The notes below the pieces were generated by a model. That model had not been told where the DNA came from and made no database searches. It saw only the letters and a program-made list of their open reading frames with translations. The translations under genes and the position numbers were made by a program. DNA of 64,000 nucleotides from Heyndrickxia camelliae (GTDB lineage: Bacteria; Bacillota; Bacilli; Bacillales; Bacillaceae_C): assembly GCF_002844575.1 (NCBI RefSeq), contig NZ_PIQO01000008.1:1-64000 (forward strand), read 5' to 3'. Below are positions 20,618-29,580 of this stretch, piece after piece (the stretch's first letter is position 1; each line of letters starts with the position of its first letter).

Positions 20618-22684
20618 GTGGAAACAATGACAAACCCTAGGATCCAAAAAGGCAAGAAATATTTTCGCTTTCTTTTCTTTGGTATCCTCTTTATTACAGC
20701 CGGTCTGGTATTATTTGCTCTAGCCGTTTACATCTATGCTAAAATTCTTGGACCTCCACCATTAGCTGTTCCACAGTCAACACTATACTATTCGAATGAC
20801 GGATCCATTATTGGCGAAAGCAATAGTGGACAAAAACGCTACTGGGTCCCACTAAGAAGTGTTTCAAAAGAGATTGTAAATGCCACCATTTCCATTGAGG
20901 ATAAAAATTTCTACCATCATCACGGTTTTGATATTAAGCGAATCGGAGGTGCTCTTTTAGCAGATGCAATTGCCATGCATAAGGTCCAAGGCGCCAGTAC
21001 TATCACACAACAATATGCAAAAAATCTCTTTCTAACGATGGATAAAACATGGACTCGCAAAATTTCCGAAGCTTTATATACGATAAGATTAGAGATGAAC
21101 TATAGCAAAGATAAAATTCTTGAAGGCTATTTAAATACAATAAACTACGGGCATGGTGCTTATGGAATTCAGGCGGCGAGCCAATATTACTTCGGCAAAG
21201 ACGCAGATCAGTTAGACCTTGCCGAAGCGGCAATGCTAGTCGGCATACCAAAAGGCCCCAGCATCTATTCACCTATTAATTCATTGGAAAAAGCAAAAAA
21301 CAGGCAGCTACTTGTTTTAAACTCCATGAAGGAAAACGGATATATTACGGAAAAGGATGTAAAATCAGCTGCACAGGAGAAAATAACGATTGTCGGAAAG
21401 CATGCTTACCATCGCTCTGAATTAGCACCATACTTTCAGGATATTGTGCGGCATCAACTCAAAACAGCATTAGGTTTAAGTGACAGGACTATCCAATTAG
21501 GGGGTCTTCGTGTATATACAACATTAGACACGAAGCAACAACAAATTGCAGATGATGTTATTAAGGAAAGTATTGCCGAAGATTCCGATATACAAGTGGG
21601 CTTTACTGCCATGGACCCAAAAACAGGATTTGTGACCGCTCTAGTTGGAGGGAGAAATTATGACGAGAGCCCTTATGATCGAGCGGTGCAGGCAAGCAGG
21701 CAACCTGGTTCCACTATCAAACCGCTATTATATTATGCGGCTTTGGAAAAAGGCTTTACGCCAACAACCATGATGCGCAGTGAACCAACCACCTTTCAGT
21801 TTGATAATGGAAATGCTAAATACACACCCCATAATTTTAATGACCAGTATGCAGATGGGGAAATCACAATGGCACAGGCGTTAGCCCTATCTGATAATGT
21901 GTATGCGGTCAAAACACATTTATTTTTAGGGGAAAATACATTAGTCAGAACGGCAAAGGATTTTGGTATTACCACGAAAATGGCGAAGGTTCCCTCCCTT
22001 GCTCTCGGAACCTCCGGTGTTCATGTGATTGATATGGTTGGAGCTTATAGCATGTTAGCAAATGGCGGGAAAAAGGCAGATCCAGTCTTTATTACAAGAG
22101 TGGAAGATTATCAAGGCAATGTATTATATGAATACAAGCCTCAAAATGAACAAGTTTTACGGCCAGATCTTGCGTACGTCATGACACAAATGATGACAGG
22201 CATGTTTGATAAAAAACTGAATGGTTATGCTTCTGTTACCGGATCTACCATCATTAATCAATTAACTCGTCAATATGCTGGAAAGTCAGGGTCAACCAAC
22301 ACAGATAGCTGGATGATTGGATTCACACCGCAGCTTACTGCTGGTGTCTGGACCGGTTATGACAAAGGAAATGAAATTACCTTGGCTGCTGATAAACGGT
22401 ACGCAAAAACTATTTGGGCACGTTTTATGGAAAAATCGTTAAAAGGTGAACCTATTAAAACTTTCAAAGCGCCAAAGGGAGTTGTTTCTCTGCCAATCGA
22501 CCCGAAAAGCGGGAAAGTTGCAACAAAGGATTGTCCGATTTCTCGTGAAATGTATTTTGTGAAAGGTACGGAGCCAAATGAATATTGCGACTTACATCCT
22601 GGTAAGGGTGAAAAACGGCTTCCAAAACAAAAAGAAAAGCCAAAACAAGATGGATGGCTTCATAAACTGTTTAACTGGTTATAA
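20618..22684 (+). CDS. pbpG: Class A penicillin-binding protein (PbpG type)
   Basis: Bifunctional peptidoglycan synthase. A short cytoplasmic tail and one transmembrane helix (about 20-45) are followed by the glycosyltransferase domain (EDKNFYHHHGFD with the catalytic Glu, then GASTITQQYAKN and KDKILEGYLNTINYG). The transpeptidase domain has the SxxK serine in PGSTIKPLLYY near 365, an SDN motif (LSDNVYAVK) and KSGSTN near 570. Length and position match B. subtilis PbpG/YwhE, which acts in sporulation. GTG at 20618, after GAGGTGAT, is my choice; starts at 20609 and 20627 are also possible. It is divergent from speE. Confidence 0.95.
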   Translation: METMTNPRIQKGKKYFRFLFFGILFITAGLVLFALAVYIYAKILGPPPLAVPQSTLYYSNDGSIIGESNSGQKRYWVPLRSVSKEIVNATISIEDKNFYHHHGFDIKRIGGALLADAIAMHKVQGASTITQQYAKNLFLTMDKTWTRKISEALYTIRLEMNYSKDKILEGYLNTINYGHGAYGIQAASQYYFGKDADQLDLAEAAMLVGIPKGPSIYSPINSLEKAKNRQLLVLNSMKENGYITEKDVKSAAQEKITIVGKHAYHRSELAPYFQDIVRHQLKTALGLSDRTIQLGGLRVYTTLDTKQQQIADDVIKESIAEDSDIQVGFTAMDPKTGFVTALVGGRNYDESPYDRAVQASRQPGSTIKPLLYYAALEKGFTPTTMMRSEPTTFQFDNGNAKYTPHNFNDQYADGEITMAQALALSDNVYAVKTHLFLGENTLVRTAKDFGITTKMAKVPSLALGTSGVHVIDMVGAYSMLANGGKKADPVFITRVEDYQGNVLYEYKPQNEQVLRPDLAYVMTQMMTGMFDKKLNGYASVTGSTIINQLTRQYAGKSGSTNTDSWMIGFTPQLTAGVWTGYDKGNEITLAADKRYAKTIWARFMEKSLKGEPIKTFKAPKGVVSLPIDPKSGKVATKDCPISREMYFVKGTEPNEYCDLHPGKGEKRLPKQKEKPKQDGWLHKLFNWL

Positions 22685-22757
22685 AATTAGTACCTCTGTC
22701 TTTTTAACTTAGGCTATTCTCGCGAATCAGGATTATTTCCTATACAAATCAATAAGA

Positions 22758-22797
22758 CATAAAAAAACTCGGGTGTGCGGCCCGAGCTTTTTTATGT
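22758..22797. terminator. Bidirectional terminator between pbpG and ywhD
   Basis: ACATAAAAAAACTCGGG and CCCGAGCTTTTTTATGT are perfectly paired across a 7-nt loop, with T runs on both strands. It serves the convergent genes pbpG and ywhD. Confidence 0.9.
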
Positions 22798-22925
22798 CCT
22801 AGATTGGTCAGTGCAATCATAGTTTTAAGTTTACTGATATTTTTTTAAATCAGCAAGTCGACTTTTTACGTTTATTTAACTGTCACATTTCAGACACATA
22901 TTAGTAAATTATTGTAAAATATAAT

Positions 22926-23438
22926 TTATTCCGTTTCTAAATCCTTTTTTAATTTCTCACTTGAGCGATTCCACATGTCCTCATCATTGTTTTTGAGAAA
23001 ATCAGCTAATATCTTTTTTGATTTTGTATCCATATGATCCACAATAATTTGGCGCTTTAAGGATTTATCTAAACGATTTACATGTTCAGGTAATGATTTG
23101 TATCCTCTTCTTGCTTCTTTATTAACGGTCATTTCACATGCGGTTACACCAGCGTAATACAAACCATCCTCGTTACGTTCCATCGTTACCCAAACTAACC
23201 AGTATGGTTTTGCTCCTTCAGGAACTTCCTCTTTATTAGGCAGGAATTTGACTCTTTTCTCTACCGCACTTTTTCCGTGCATTGCACCAATATCTACTAC
23301 CGCGCTCCCTTCTTCAATGTCGATAATAACGGGAGAAACATTGTCTAAGCTGAGAGATCCCATCCCGAATCCTTTATGATCATCCCTTGGATCTTTTTTA
23401 ACGATATTAAATTCAAGTTTCTTTTTTCCCGGTTCCAT
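22926..23438 (-). CDS. ywhD: YwhD family protein
   Basis: A 170-aa conserved soluble protein of Bacillales, family YwhD, function unknown. There is no signal peptide or membrane helix. Conserved-looking stretches are IKKDPRDDHKGFGMGSLSLDN-like at the N-terminus, GAMHGKSAVEKRVKF in the middle and KSLPEHVNRLDKSLKRQIIVDHMD toward the C-terminus. Its neighbours pbpG, ywhC and ywhB are the same as in B. subtilis, which supports the assignment by position as well as sequence. Confidence 0.88.
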   Translation of the reverse strand: MEPGKKKLEFNIVKKDPRDDHKGFGMGSLSLDNVSPVIIDIEEGSAVVDIGAMHGKSAVEKRVKFLPNKEEVPEGAKPYWLVWVTMERNEDGLYYAGVTACEMTVNKEARRGYKSLPEHVNRLDKSLKRQIIVDHMDTKSKKILADFLKNNDEDMWNRSSEKLKKDLETE

Positions 23439-23620
23439 TGTAAAAAAGCCTCCTTCGATTGATCTCTATTTAAATACTGCGACACTAAATCCTTTTATTG
23501 TGACTAAACAGGCTAATTTCACAGGTTCACGGACTCAGGTTTCCGTTATTTGAAAAAGGCCTGTACTTTTCTTGTATTTTTTATAAATAAAGAATCTGTG
23601 TCCACTATCACTGTTTGCCT

Positions 23621-24283
23621 TTACAAAAACACTGAAAAAATTGCAGCAAAACGTTCTATAAAATAATGCGATACATTTTGGATAAGCGGTGTAATGGTAT
23701 AACGATCCAATGGCGTAACCAAAATGACAAGAAAAACAATAATACTATATTGTTCATACTGTGTTAATTTTGCTCTTATCGATGGGCTAACAAGGTCTTC
23801 AATAATCCGATAGCCATCAAGCGGCGGCAAAGGGATTAGATTAAATACCATTAATACTAAATTGATAGTAGTGAAATAGTTTAAAAAATCCATGATAAAT
23901 GTAGGAACACCTACTCCGCCATTTTTAGAGATAAGTAAATACCATACGCCATATCCAATAAATGCCATAATTAGATTACTTAACGGTCCCATAATGGAAA
24001 CTAAAACACCAGCTGCCCTCGGATTTTTAAAATAATTCCGATTCACCGGAACGGGTCGTGCCCATCCAAAACCCGCAATAAGAATAAGGATAGTACCCAA
24101 CGGATCTAGATGATGAATGGGATTTAATGATAATCGTCCTTGCTTTTGTGCAGTCGGGTCGCCAAACTTATATGCTGTATAGGCATGTGCAAATTCATGC
24201 ACTGTAAATGCAATAAGTAGAGTAATGACAACAAACGGAATCTCTTGAATAGGATATACTAGAATATTATTTAAAAAGTCCAC
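23621..24283 (-). CDS. ywhC: Site-2-protease family (M50) membrane metalloprotease YwhC
   Basis: An intramembrane zinc protease homologue of about 220 aa. It has the zinc-binding HEFAHAYTAYKFGD (HExxH) in the first membrane segment, the third-ligand motif NLIPLPPLDGYRI near 155, and about five to six hydrophobic helices. The GWARPVPVN stretch between is typical of this rhomboid-sized M50 branch. The substrate is unknown. The GTG at 24283, 7 nt after AAGGGG, is the best start; a TTG two codons upstream is too close to the Shine-Dalgarno. Confidence 0.92.
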   Translation of the reverse strand: MDFLNNILVYPIQEIPFVVITLLIAFTVHEFAHAYTAYKFGDPTAQKQGRLSLNPIHHLDPLGTILILIAGFGWARPVPVNRNYFKNPRAAGVLVSIMGPLSNLIMAFIGYGVWYLLISKNGGVGVPTFIMDFLNYFTTINLVLMVFNLIPLPPLDGYRIIEDLVSPSIRAKLTQYEQYSIIVFLVILVTPLDRYTITPLIQNVSHYFIERFAAIFSVFL

Positions 24284-24434
24284 GCTCAATCCCCTTTAGT
24301 TTTTAATCATTCTATTCCTTCTTATACATAGTATACAATGCATCGTACAGAAATACCTTTATATAACTATAATTCCCTTGCTTTCATATTGCAAAAAACA
24401 TACACTTTTATATAAAAGAAAGGAGCTGTCCATT

Positions 24435-24620
24435 ATGCCATATGTAACCGTAAAAATGTTAGAAGGACGCACAGAGGAGCAAAAAAAAGCATTAGTTGAA
24501 AAAGTAACTCAGGCTGTTTGCGAAACAGCCAATGCTCCAAAGGAAAACGTTGTTGTATTTATTGAAGAAATGTCTAAAAATCATTATGCTGTAGGCGGAA
24601 AACGTTTAAGCGACCAATAA
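24435..24620 (+). CDS. ywhB: 4-oxalocrotonate tautomerase family protein
   Basis: A 61-aa tautomerase superfamily member that should form a hexamer using its N-terminal proline as general base. The mature protein starts PYVTVKMLEGRTEEQK, and Arg11 and the C-terminal region ENVVVFIEEMSKNHYAVGG are as in the family. B. subtilis YwhB (62 aa) has 2-hydroxymuconate tautomerase activity in vitro; the natural substrate is unknown. ATG is 9 nt after AAAGGAG. An ORF extension upstream to 24378 would bury Pro1 and is rejected. Confidence 0.92.
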   Translation: MPYVTVKMLEGRTEEQKKALVEKVTQAVCETANAPKENVVVFIEEMSKNHYAVGGKRLSDQ

Positions 24621-24660
24621 TATTTACAAATCAAAGATAAGGCCGCAAAACTCACTTTCT

Positions 24661-24706
24661 ATAAAAATAGCCAAGTCTCCTTTAATTAGGCTTGGCTATT
24701 TTTTTC
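24661..24706. terminator. Shared terminator of ywhB and ywgA
   Basis: AATAGCCAAG / CTTGGCTATT with T runs on both sides. On the minus strand the hairpin includes the last codons and the stop of ywgA, so transcription ends within the 3' edge of that gene. Confidence 0.85.
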
Positions 24707-25191
24707 AGTTCTTCAATATATTCATATGCTTGATTTATTTCCTCTTCTGTATAACGCTGCTTTGCTTTTACTTTATTAATTTTCTCAATTACCTCAGCTT
24801 TTGGCAAATTATCAAAGTACAGAACAGTAGAAACAAGCTCCAAATAACGGGCATTTTGTTCATTCATGCTAGTTAAACATTCTTTTAGGAAAGGCATTTC
24901 TGTTTCATATAAATGAAGAAATTCTTCCCCATTTTCCGTAATTTTATAGCGATATTGATAATATCCGCCCTTTTTTTCCTTTACTTCTTCAATAAAGCCT
25001 AAATTAAAAAGTTCTTCCACCCTTAAGGTTAATTCCTCTGAGTATGGTCCGTAGAAATGAAACTGGAATTTCTCCTGAAATGGAAAGGATAATTTTTTTG
25101 CAATATATATCATTTTTTGCAGCTTTTTACGGCCAACAATCTCGCCAGAAGCTGAAAGTGCACTCATTATTCTTACATGATCCTTTAACAA
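24682..25191 (-). CDS. ywgA: YwgA family protein
   Basis: A 169-aa conserved Bacillales protein of unknown biochemical function. It reads as a small helical/winged-helix protein: SALSASGEIVGRKKLQKMIYIAKKLSFPFQ at the N-terminus resembles the opening of DUF4065/SocA-like antitoxin folds. It also has a strand-turn FHFYGPYSEELTLRVEELFNLG and a charged helical C-terminus. The start is TTG at 25191 after GGAG. It lies 26 bp after ywfO, in the same operon as in B. subtilis. Confidence 0.82.
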   Translation of the reverse strand: MLKDHVRIMSALSASGEIVGRKKLQKMIYIAKKLSFPFQEKFQFHFYGPYSEELTLRVEELFNLGFIEEVKEKKGGYYQYRYKITENGEEFLHLYETEMPFLKECLTSMNEQNARYLELVSTVLYFDNLPKAEVIEKINKVKAKQRYTEEEINQAYEYIEELKKIAKPN

Positions 25192-25217
25192 CGAACTTCA
25201 TCTCCTGCTTCCAATAA

Positions 25218-26522
25218 CTATTTCAATCCCTCAAGAATAGAACGAATTTGCTGTATAACTTCACTTTGGTTCGAATCATCATATATAAAATCTTTTGGAT
25301 AATACAATTTATGGTCCGTACGACGTTTCCCTGAGATTGCATCCACAATATCGGATTCCCTCGATAACTCACGTAGTTCCCCATTTGCCATTAATAAATA
25401 AATTGGTAAGCGTTCTTCTTCCTCTCCCGGTCGGTAGAAATCATAGGGGAGATCAGAAGATGAATCCACCACTAAATAATAGTTAGGGTCGATACCGGCA
25501 CGGGTAAATAATTTTTCTAATTGACTATGTACCTTAAACTGCTTTGCTGGATCAAATTCAACATATTTAAATAAATTCCGGTTCATAAACCTTGTACATA
25601 AATCTTTTAAAATCGGGTCATCTTCTTCCTGCCACATCTGAAAATAATATAATATGACAGATTCATCTAACTTTAAATAGTCTTCTAATGTCATTTCATC
25701 CTCAAAAAGGGAATAAAAATGAATAGGATGATGTTTAAATGAGTAATATTCTTCATGCAAAGATTTTGCTCGGTGTAAAATTTTCGTCAAGATAACCTCA
25801 GAGCTTCTTGTTACTGGATGGAAATACACTTGCCAGTACATTTGATAACGGCTCATAATATAATCCTCTACTGCATGCATCCCACTGTATTTAAACACTA
25901 CTTGGTCCTCGCGTGGTCTCATAACGCGCAGAAGTCTTTCCATATCAAAATGACCGTAGCTTACACCAGTGAAATAAGCATCACGAAGTAAATAATCCAT
26001 ACGGTCGGCATCAAGCTGACTGGATATTAAGCTAATCACTAGTTTGTTTTCATATGTCTTTGCAATGACTTCTGCAACCTTTTTAGGAAAATCAGGTTCT
26101 ACTTTGCGTAAAATAGCATTAACCTCTGTGTTCCCAACTATGATTTGCTGAGTAAATTCCTCATGGTCCAATGTAAATACCTTTTCAAATGAATGGGAAA
26201 AGGGTCCATGTCCCAAGTCATGTAATAGTGCAGCACACAAAGAAAGTAAACGTTCATCGTCATTCCACTCAGAGCGTCCGTCAAATACATCATCAATAAT
26301 TCTCCGTACAATTTCATACACACCTAGGGAATGATTAAAACGGCTATGTTCTGCACCGTGAAACGTAAAATAAGTGGTACCTAATTGGCGAATTCTCCTC
26401 AAACGCTGGAATTCCTTCGTTCCAATTAAATCCCAAATGACTTGATCACTGACATGAACATATCGATGAACAGGGTCTTTAAATACTTTTTCCTCGCTTA
26501 GTTTTTGTTTGGAATATTCCAC
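25218..26522 (-). CDS. ywfO: HD-domain phosphohydrolase YwfO
   Basis: A 434-aa HD superfamily metal-dependent phosphohydrolase related to dGTPase/SAMHD1-like enzymes. The metal motif is spread as H (FHGAEHSRFNHSLGVYEIV near 55), HD (LLHDLGHGPFSHSFE near 98) and D (SSQLDADRMDYLLRD near 170). A C-terminal domain of about 150 aa follows. Family members hydrolyse nucleotides, but the substrate of this one is not shown. GTG start after GGAGGG. It is transcribed with ywgA and divergent from the rsfA-like gene. Confidence 0.9.
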   Translation of the reverse strand: MEYSKQKLSEEKVFKDPVHRYVHVSDQVIWDLIGTKEFQRLRRIRQLGTTYFTFHGAEHSRFNHSLGVYEIVRRIIDDVFDGRSEWNDDERLLSLCAALLHDLGHGPFSHSFEKVFTLDHEEFTQQIIVGNTEVNAILRKVEPDFPKKVAEVIAKTYENKLVISLISSQLDADRMDYLLRDAYFTGVSYGHFDMERLLRVMRPREDQVVFKYSGMHAVEDYIMSRYQMYWQVYFHPVTRSSEVILTKILHRAKSLHEEYYSFKHHPIHFYSLFEDEMTLEDYLKLDESVILYYFQMWQEEDDPILKDLCTRFMNRNLFKYVEFDPAKQFKVHSQLEKLFTRAGIDPNYYLVVDSSSDLPYDFYRPGEEEERLPIYLLMANGELRELSRESDIVDAISGKRRTDHKLYYPKDFIYDDSNQSEVIQQIRSILEGLK

Positions 26523-26713
26523 CTAATTACCCTCCATGTCTATCATAATTTTATTATAACGACTTTCCTTTCATATTGAAAGATTTCATAAAGACCGTTA
26601 AAAAGTTGTGAAACTATCATCTTTTTTACAATATTGGTATAAAAGTTTCTGAATTTGTCCATGCTTTGATTAACAAGGAATGTAAAATTTATTCGAATTG
26701 GGAGTTGAGAATA

Positions 26714-27445
26714 ATGAAATCACGTCAAGATGCTTGGACAGAAGAAAATGATTTAATTTTAGCAGAAACAGTATTACGTCACGTTCGGGAAGGTAGTACG
26801 CAATTAAATGCCTTTGAAGAAGTTGGAGATAGGTTAAATAGAACATCAGCAGCCTGTGGCTTTCGATGGAATGCGGTCGTTCGCCATAATTATGAACAAG
26901 CTCTTCAACTAGCAAAAAAACAAAGAAAACAGAGACAACGACTATTAGGGAAAGATCAAGGAGGCAAGAAAAAACTACTCTATCAACCACCTACGCCTAC
27001 CATAGAAGATGTAGAGGATTTAGAAATGCCATTACAATCAGTTGTGTTGGAGCAGGAGGAAATTGCAGAGGAGTTGACTCCGGTAACAGCAAATACTTCT
27101 TCCTTACCAGTAACGGTCATCAATAAAGGCAATGAGGAAATGAGCTTATCAAAAGTCATTGGGTATTTACAATACTTGAATAATACGCAATTTCAATCCA
27201 CTATTTTAAAAAGTGAGAATGCAAGATTAAAGCACGAACTATCCGATATGAGACGAAAAAATGAAGAACTGCAAAAGCGAATTAATGAGCTGGAGAAGAA
27301 TTCAGTTACGATGCAGGAAGATTATGAAACACTGATGAAAATCATGAATCGGGCAAGGAAACTTGTATTGTTTGATGAAGATGAGCCATCTGCCTCCACT
27401 TTTAAGATGGATCGAAATGGTAATTTAGAGAAGTTGGCAGAGTAG
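26714..27445 (+). CDS. RsfA/PrsR family prespore-type transcription factor
   Basis: The 243-aa protein has an N-terminal Myb/SANT-like DNA-binding domain (about 1-60: [20 protein letters not shown] and [20 protein letters not shown]). A basic segment KKQRKQRQR, an acidic linker and a C-terminal coiled coil (about 175-225) follow. B. subtilis RsfA and YwfN belong here; RsfA modulates sigma-F genes in the forespore. Its position beside ywfO fits YwfN. ATG at 26714, 9 nt after GGGAG; the longer ORF from 26666 has no ribosome binding site. Sporulation control is inferred from the family. Confidence 0.85.
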   Translation: MKSRQDAWTEENDLILAETVLRHVREGSTQLNAFEEVGDRLNRTSAACGFRWNAVVRHNYEQALQLAKKQRKQRQRLLGKDQGGKKKLLYQPPTPTIEDVEDLEMPLQSVVLEQEEIAEELTPVTANTSSLPVTVINKGNEEMSLSKVIGYLQYLNNTQFQSTILKSENARLKHELSDMRRKNEELQKRINELEKNSVTMQEDYETLMKIMNRARKLVLFDEDEPSASTFKMDRNGNLEKLAE

Positions 27446-27450
27446 GAAGA

Positions 27451-27482
27451 ACCCTGTTCCATCATTGGAGCAGGGTCTTTTA
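27451..27482 (+). terminator. Terminator after the rsfA-like gene
   Basis: ACCCTGTTCC / GGAGCAGGGT followed by CTTTTA, six bases after the stop codon. Confidence 0.8.
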
Positions 27483-27570
27483 CATTTTGGTTGGCCTATT
27501 ATTAAAACTCACGCCGTTCAAGAAAACTTCGGTTATCCAAATATTTTCCGTTCTTTCACACTGCCCACGT

Positions 27571-29580
27571 TTACCCGGCACTCTTTATTTGCTGTAATTG
27601 ATACATTTGATAATACTTGCCCCCAAGGGCCAGCAGTTCTTCATGATTTCCTTTTTCAACGATTCTACCCTTATCTAAAACCAAGATTTGATCAGCATTA
27701 CGGATAGTAGACAGTCGATGAGCAATGATAAAAGTAGTTCTACCTTTTTTCAACACTTCCATTGCATTTTGAATAATAGATTCTGTTTCCGTATCGATAT
27801 TGGAAGTCGCCTCATCCAATATTAAGATAGCCGGGTTGAAAGCTAGTGCTCTAGCAAAAGAAATGAGTTGCCGTTGGCCGGAAGAAAGGGTACTACCCTT
27901 TTCAATCACTGGCTCATCTATTCCTTTTTCCAGGTTTTTCAGCACTTTATCTGCCCCAACATCTCTCAATGCCTTTTCTACCATTTCTCGGGTAATTCTC
28001 GGATCATTTAAACTGACATTCGATGCGATAGTACCTGTAAATAAATATGGATCCTGTAGAACAATTGCCATATGCTCACGCAATGCCTGCACGGGAATCT
28101 CGTTAATATTTTTTCCATCTATTTTAATGACCCCGTTCACACAATCATAGAAACGGAATAAAAGATTCATAATTGAACTTTTTCCAGAGCCGGTATGACC
28201 GACTAATGCGATAGTTTCACCCATCTTTGCATCAAAGGAAATATCTTTGAGTACGTCATGATTTTCCTTATAGGCAAATGTAACATGATCAAATGTAACA
28301 TTTCCTTGATAACGTTCCATTTTGTTATCATTAACCGGGGTGCCTGTTTCGGCTAATAATTCAAACACTCTTTCCCCCGCTACACGTGCTTGTTCCAGAT
28401 TTGCAAACTGATTCACAATTCCTGTTACTGGTTGGAAAAGCCGGTTAATATAATCAACAAATGCATATAATACACCTAAAGAAACGAAGGAGCCAACCCC
28501 AACAGATCCGCCTCCAAAGTACCAAATAAAAGCGACGAAAGTGATCGTTCTTAAAATTCCCACCAAATTATGCGAAGTTAGGGCATTTAAGTTATTCTGT
28601 TTATTTTGATATTGAAAATGGGTATCATTCAATTGCTCAAACTCTTTTTTCATTTGATCCTCACGCCGAAATGCTTGAATAATATTCATTCCTTGTATCG
28701 ATTCATTAATAGAAGCATTGATTTCGCTAATTTTTGTGCGAATAACTTGATTATATTTCGAAGCGTATTTCCGGTAAATAATCATCCAAGCATAAAGAAT
28801 CGGTATTAGCAGTAAACAAATAGCCGCCAGCTTTGCATTTAAAATAAACAAGGAAATAAAAATACCTGTAATATAAATCGTACTCGTAAAAAAGTTTGCT
28901 AATACGGCCACATATAAATCCCGGATGGCCTCTGTATCGTTCGTAATACGTGAAACCACCTTACCTGCAGGTAAATTATCAAAATAGCGAATCGGCAATC
29001 TTTGAATATGTTGAAATATATCATTACGCATTTTTTGAATAATCCGGTTGGATGCCTTTTGCAGATAATAGTGCTGTCCATATTGAAATGCGGAAGCTCC
29101 TAGCAATAAGCTAAAATAAAAGAGTATAAGCTTGATTATTCTAGGAATCTCCGGCTGATAAAATTGGAGAAGCTGATTGGCTTTTATTTTTTTCGCTTGA
29201 AAGGTTTTTGACTGATCCCCCTTTTTAATCGTTACTTGCCCATTATGATAACTTCTTTTTCCATCAAAGGGTATGGCATCAGGTATGAAGTAAAAATCTT
29301 TGCCGATTTGGATAACTCTTACTTCTTTTCCTTTTGTTTCGCCGTTTCCGAAGTAAGCGCCGCGCTTATAGTAATGACCATCAAATGAAACAGCATCCTT
29401 CCCTTTTGTTGCTTCATACCAAGCAGATTCTATCCCGAGAATATGAGAATCAATCATCTTTTTAGCGATGAAAGGTCCCGTTAATTCTGCTGCGACAGAT
29501 AGTCCAAGCATTACTAATGCAATAATAATGATTTTCTTAAAATGAAGTGCATATTGAAATAGTTGCTTTCCCGCCTTCAT
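27571..29580 (-). CDS. bmrD: Heterodimeric multidrug ABC exporter subunit BmrD (YheH)
   Basis: Larger half of a type IV exporter, 669 aa, close to B. subtilis YheH (673). Six transmembrane helices lie within about 1-340. About 100 extra residues between helices 1 and 2 (about 50-150) correspond to the extracytoplasmic domain known in BmrD. The nucleotide-binding domain has Walker A GHTGSGKSS, a Q-loop, a signature of LSSGQ form and a canonical Walker B with glutamate (LILDEATSNID). The start overlaps the bmrC stop (ATGA) and has GAGGAGG, so the subunits are translationally coupled. Confidence 0.93.
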   Translation of the reverse strand: MKAGKQLFQYALHFKKIIIIALVMLGLSVAAELTGPFIAKKMIDSHILGIESAWYEATKGKDAVSFDGHYYKRGAYFGNGETKGKEVRVIQIGKDFYFIPDAIPFDGKRSYHNGQVTIKKGDQSKTFQAKKIKANQLLQFYQPEIPRIIKLILFYFSLLLGASAFQYGQHYYLQKASNRIIQKMRNDIFQHIQRLPIRYFDNLPAGKVVSRITNDTEAIRDLYVAVLANFFTSTIYITGIFISLFILNAKLAAICLLLIPILYAWMIIYRKYASKYNQVIRTKISEINASINESIQGMNIIQAFRREDQMKKEFEQLNDTHFQYQNKQNNLNALTSHNLVGILRTITFVAFIWYFGGGSVGVGSFVSLGVLYAFVDYINRLFQPVTGIVNQFANLEQARVAGERVFELLAETGTPVNDNKMERYQGNVTFDHVTFAYKENHDVLKDISFDAKMGETIALVGHTGSGKSSIMNLLFRFYDCVNGVIKIDGKNINEIPVQALREHMAIVLQDPYLFTGTIASNVSLNDPRITREMVEKALRDVGADKVLKNLEKGIDEPVIEKGSTLSSGQRQLISFARALAFNPAILILDEATSNIDTETESIIQNAMEVLKKGRTTFIIAHRLSTIRNADQILVLDKGRIVEKGNHEELLALGGKYYQMYQLQQIKSAG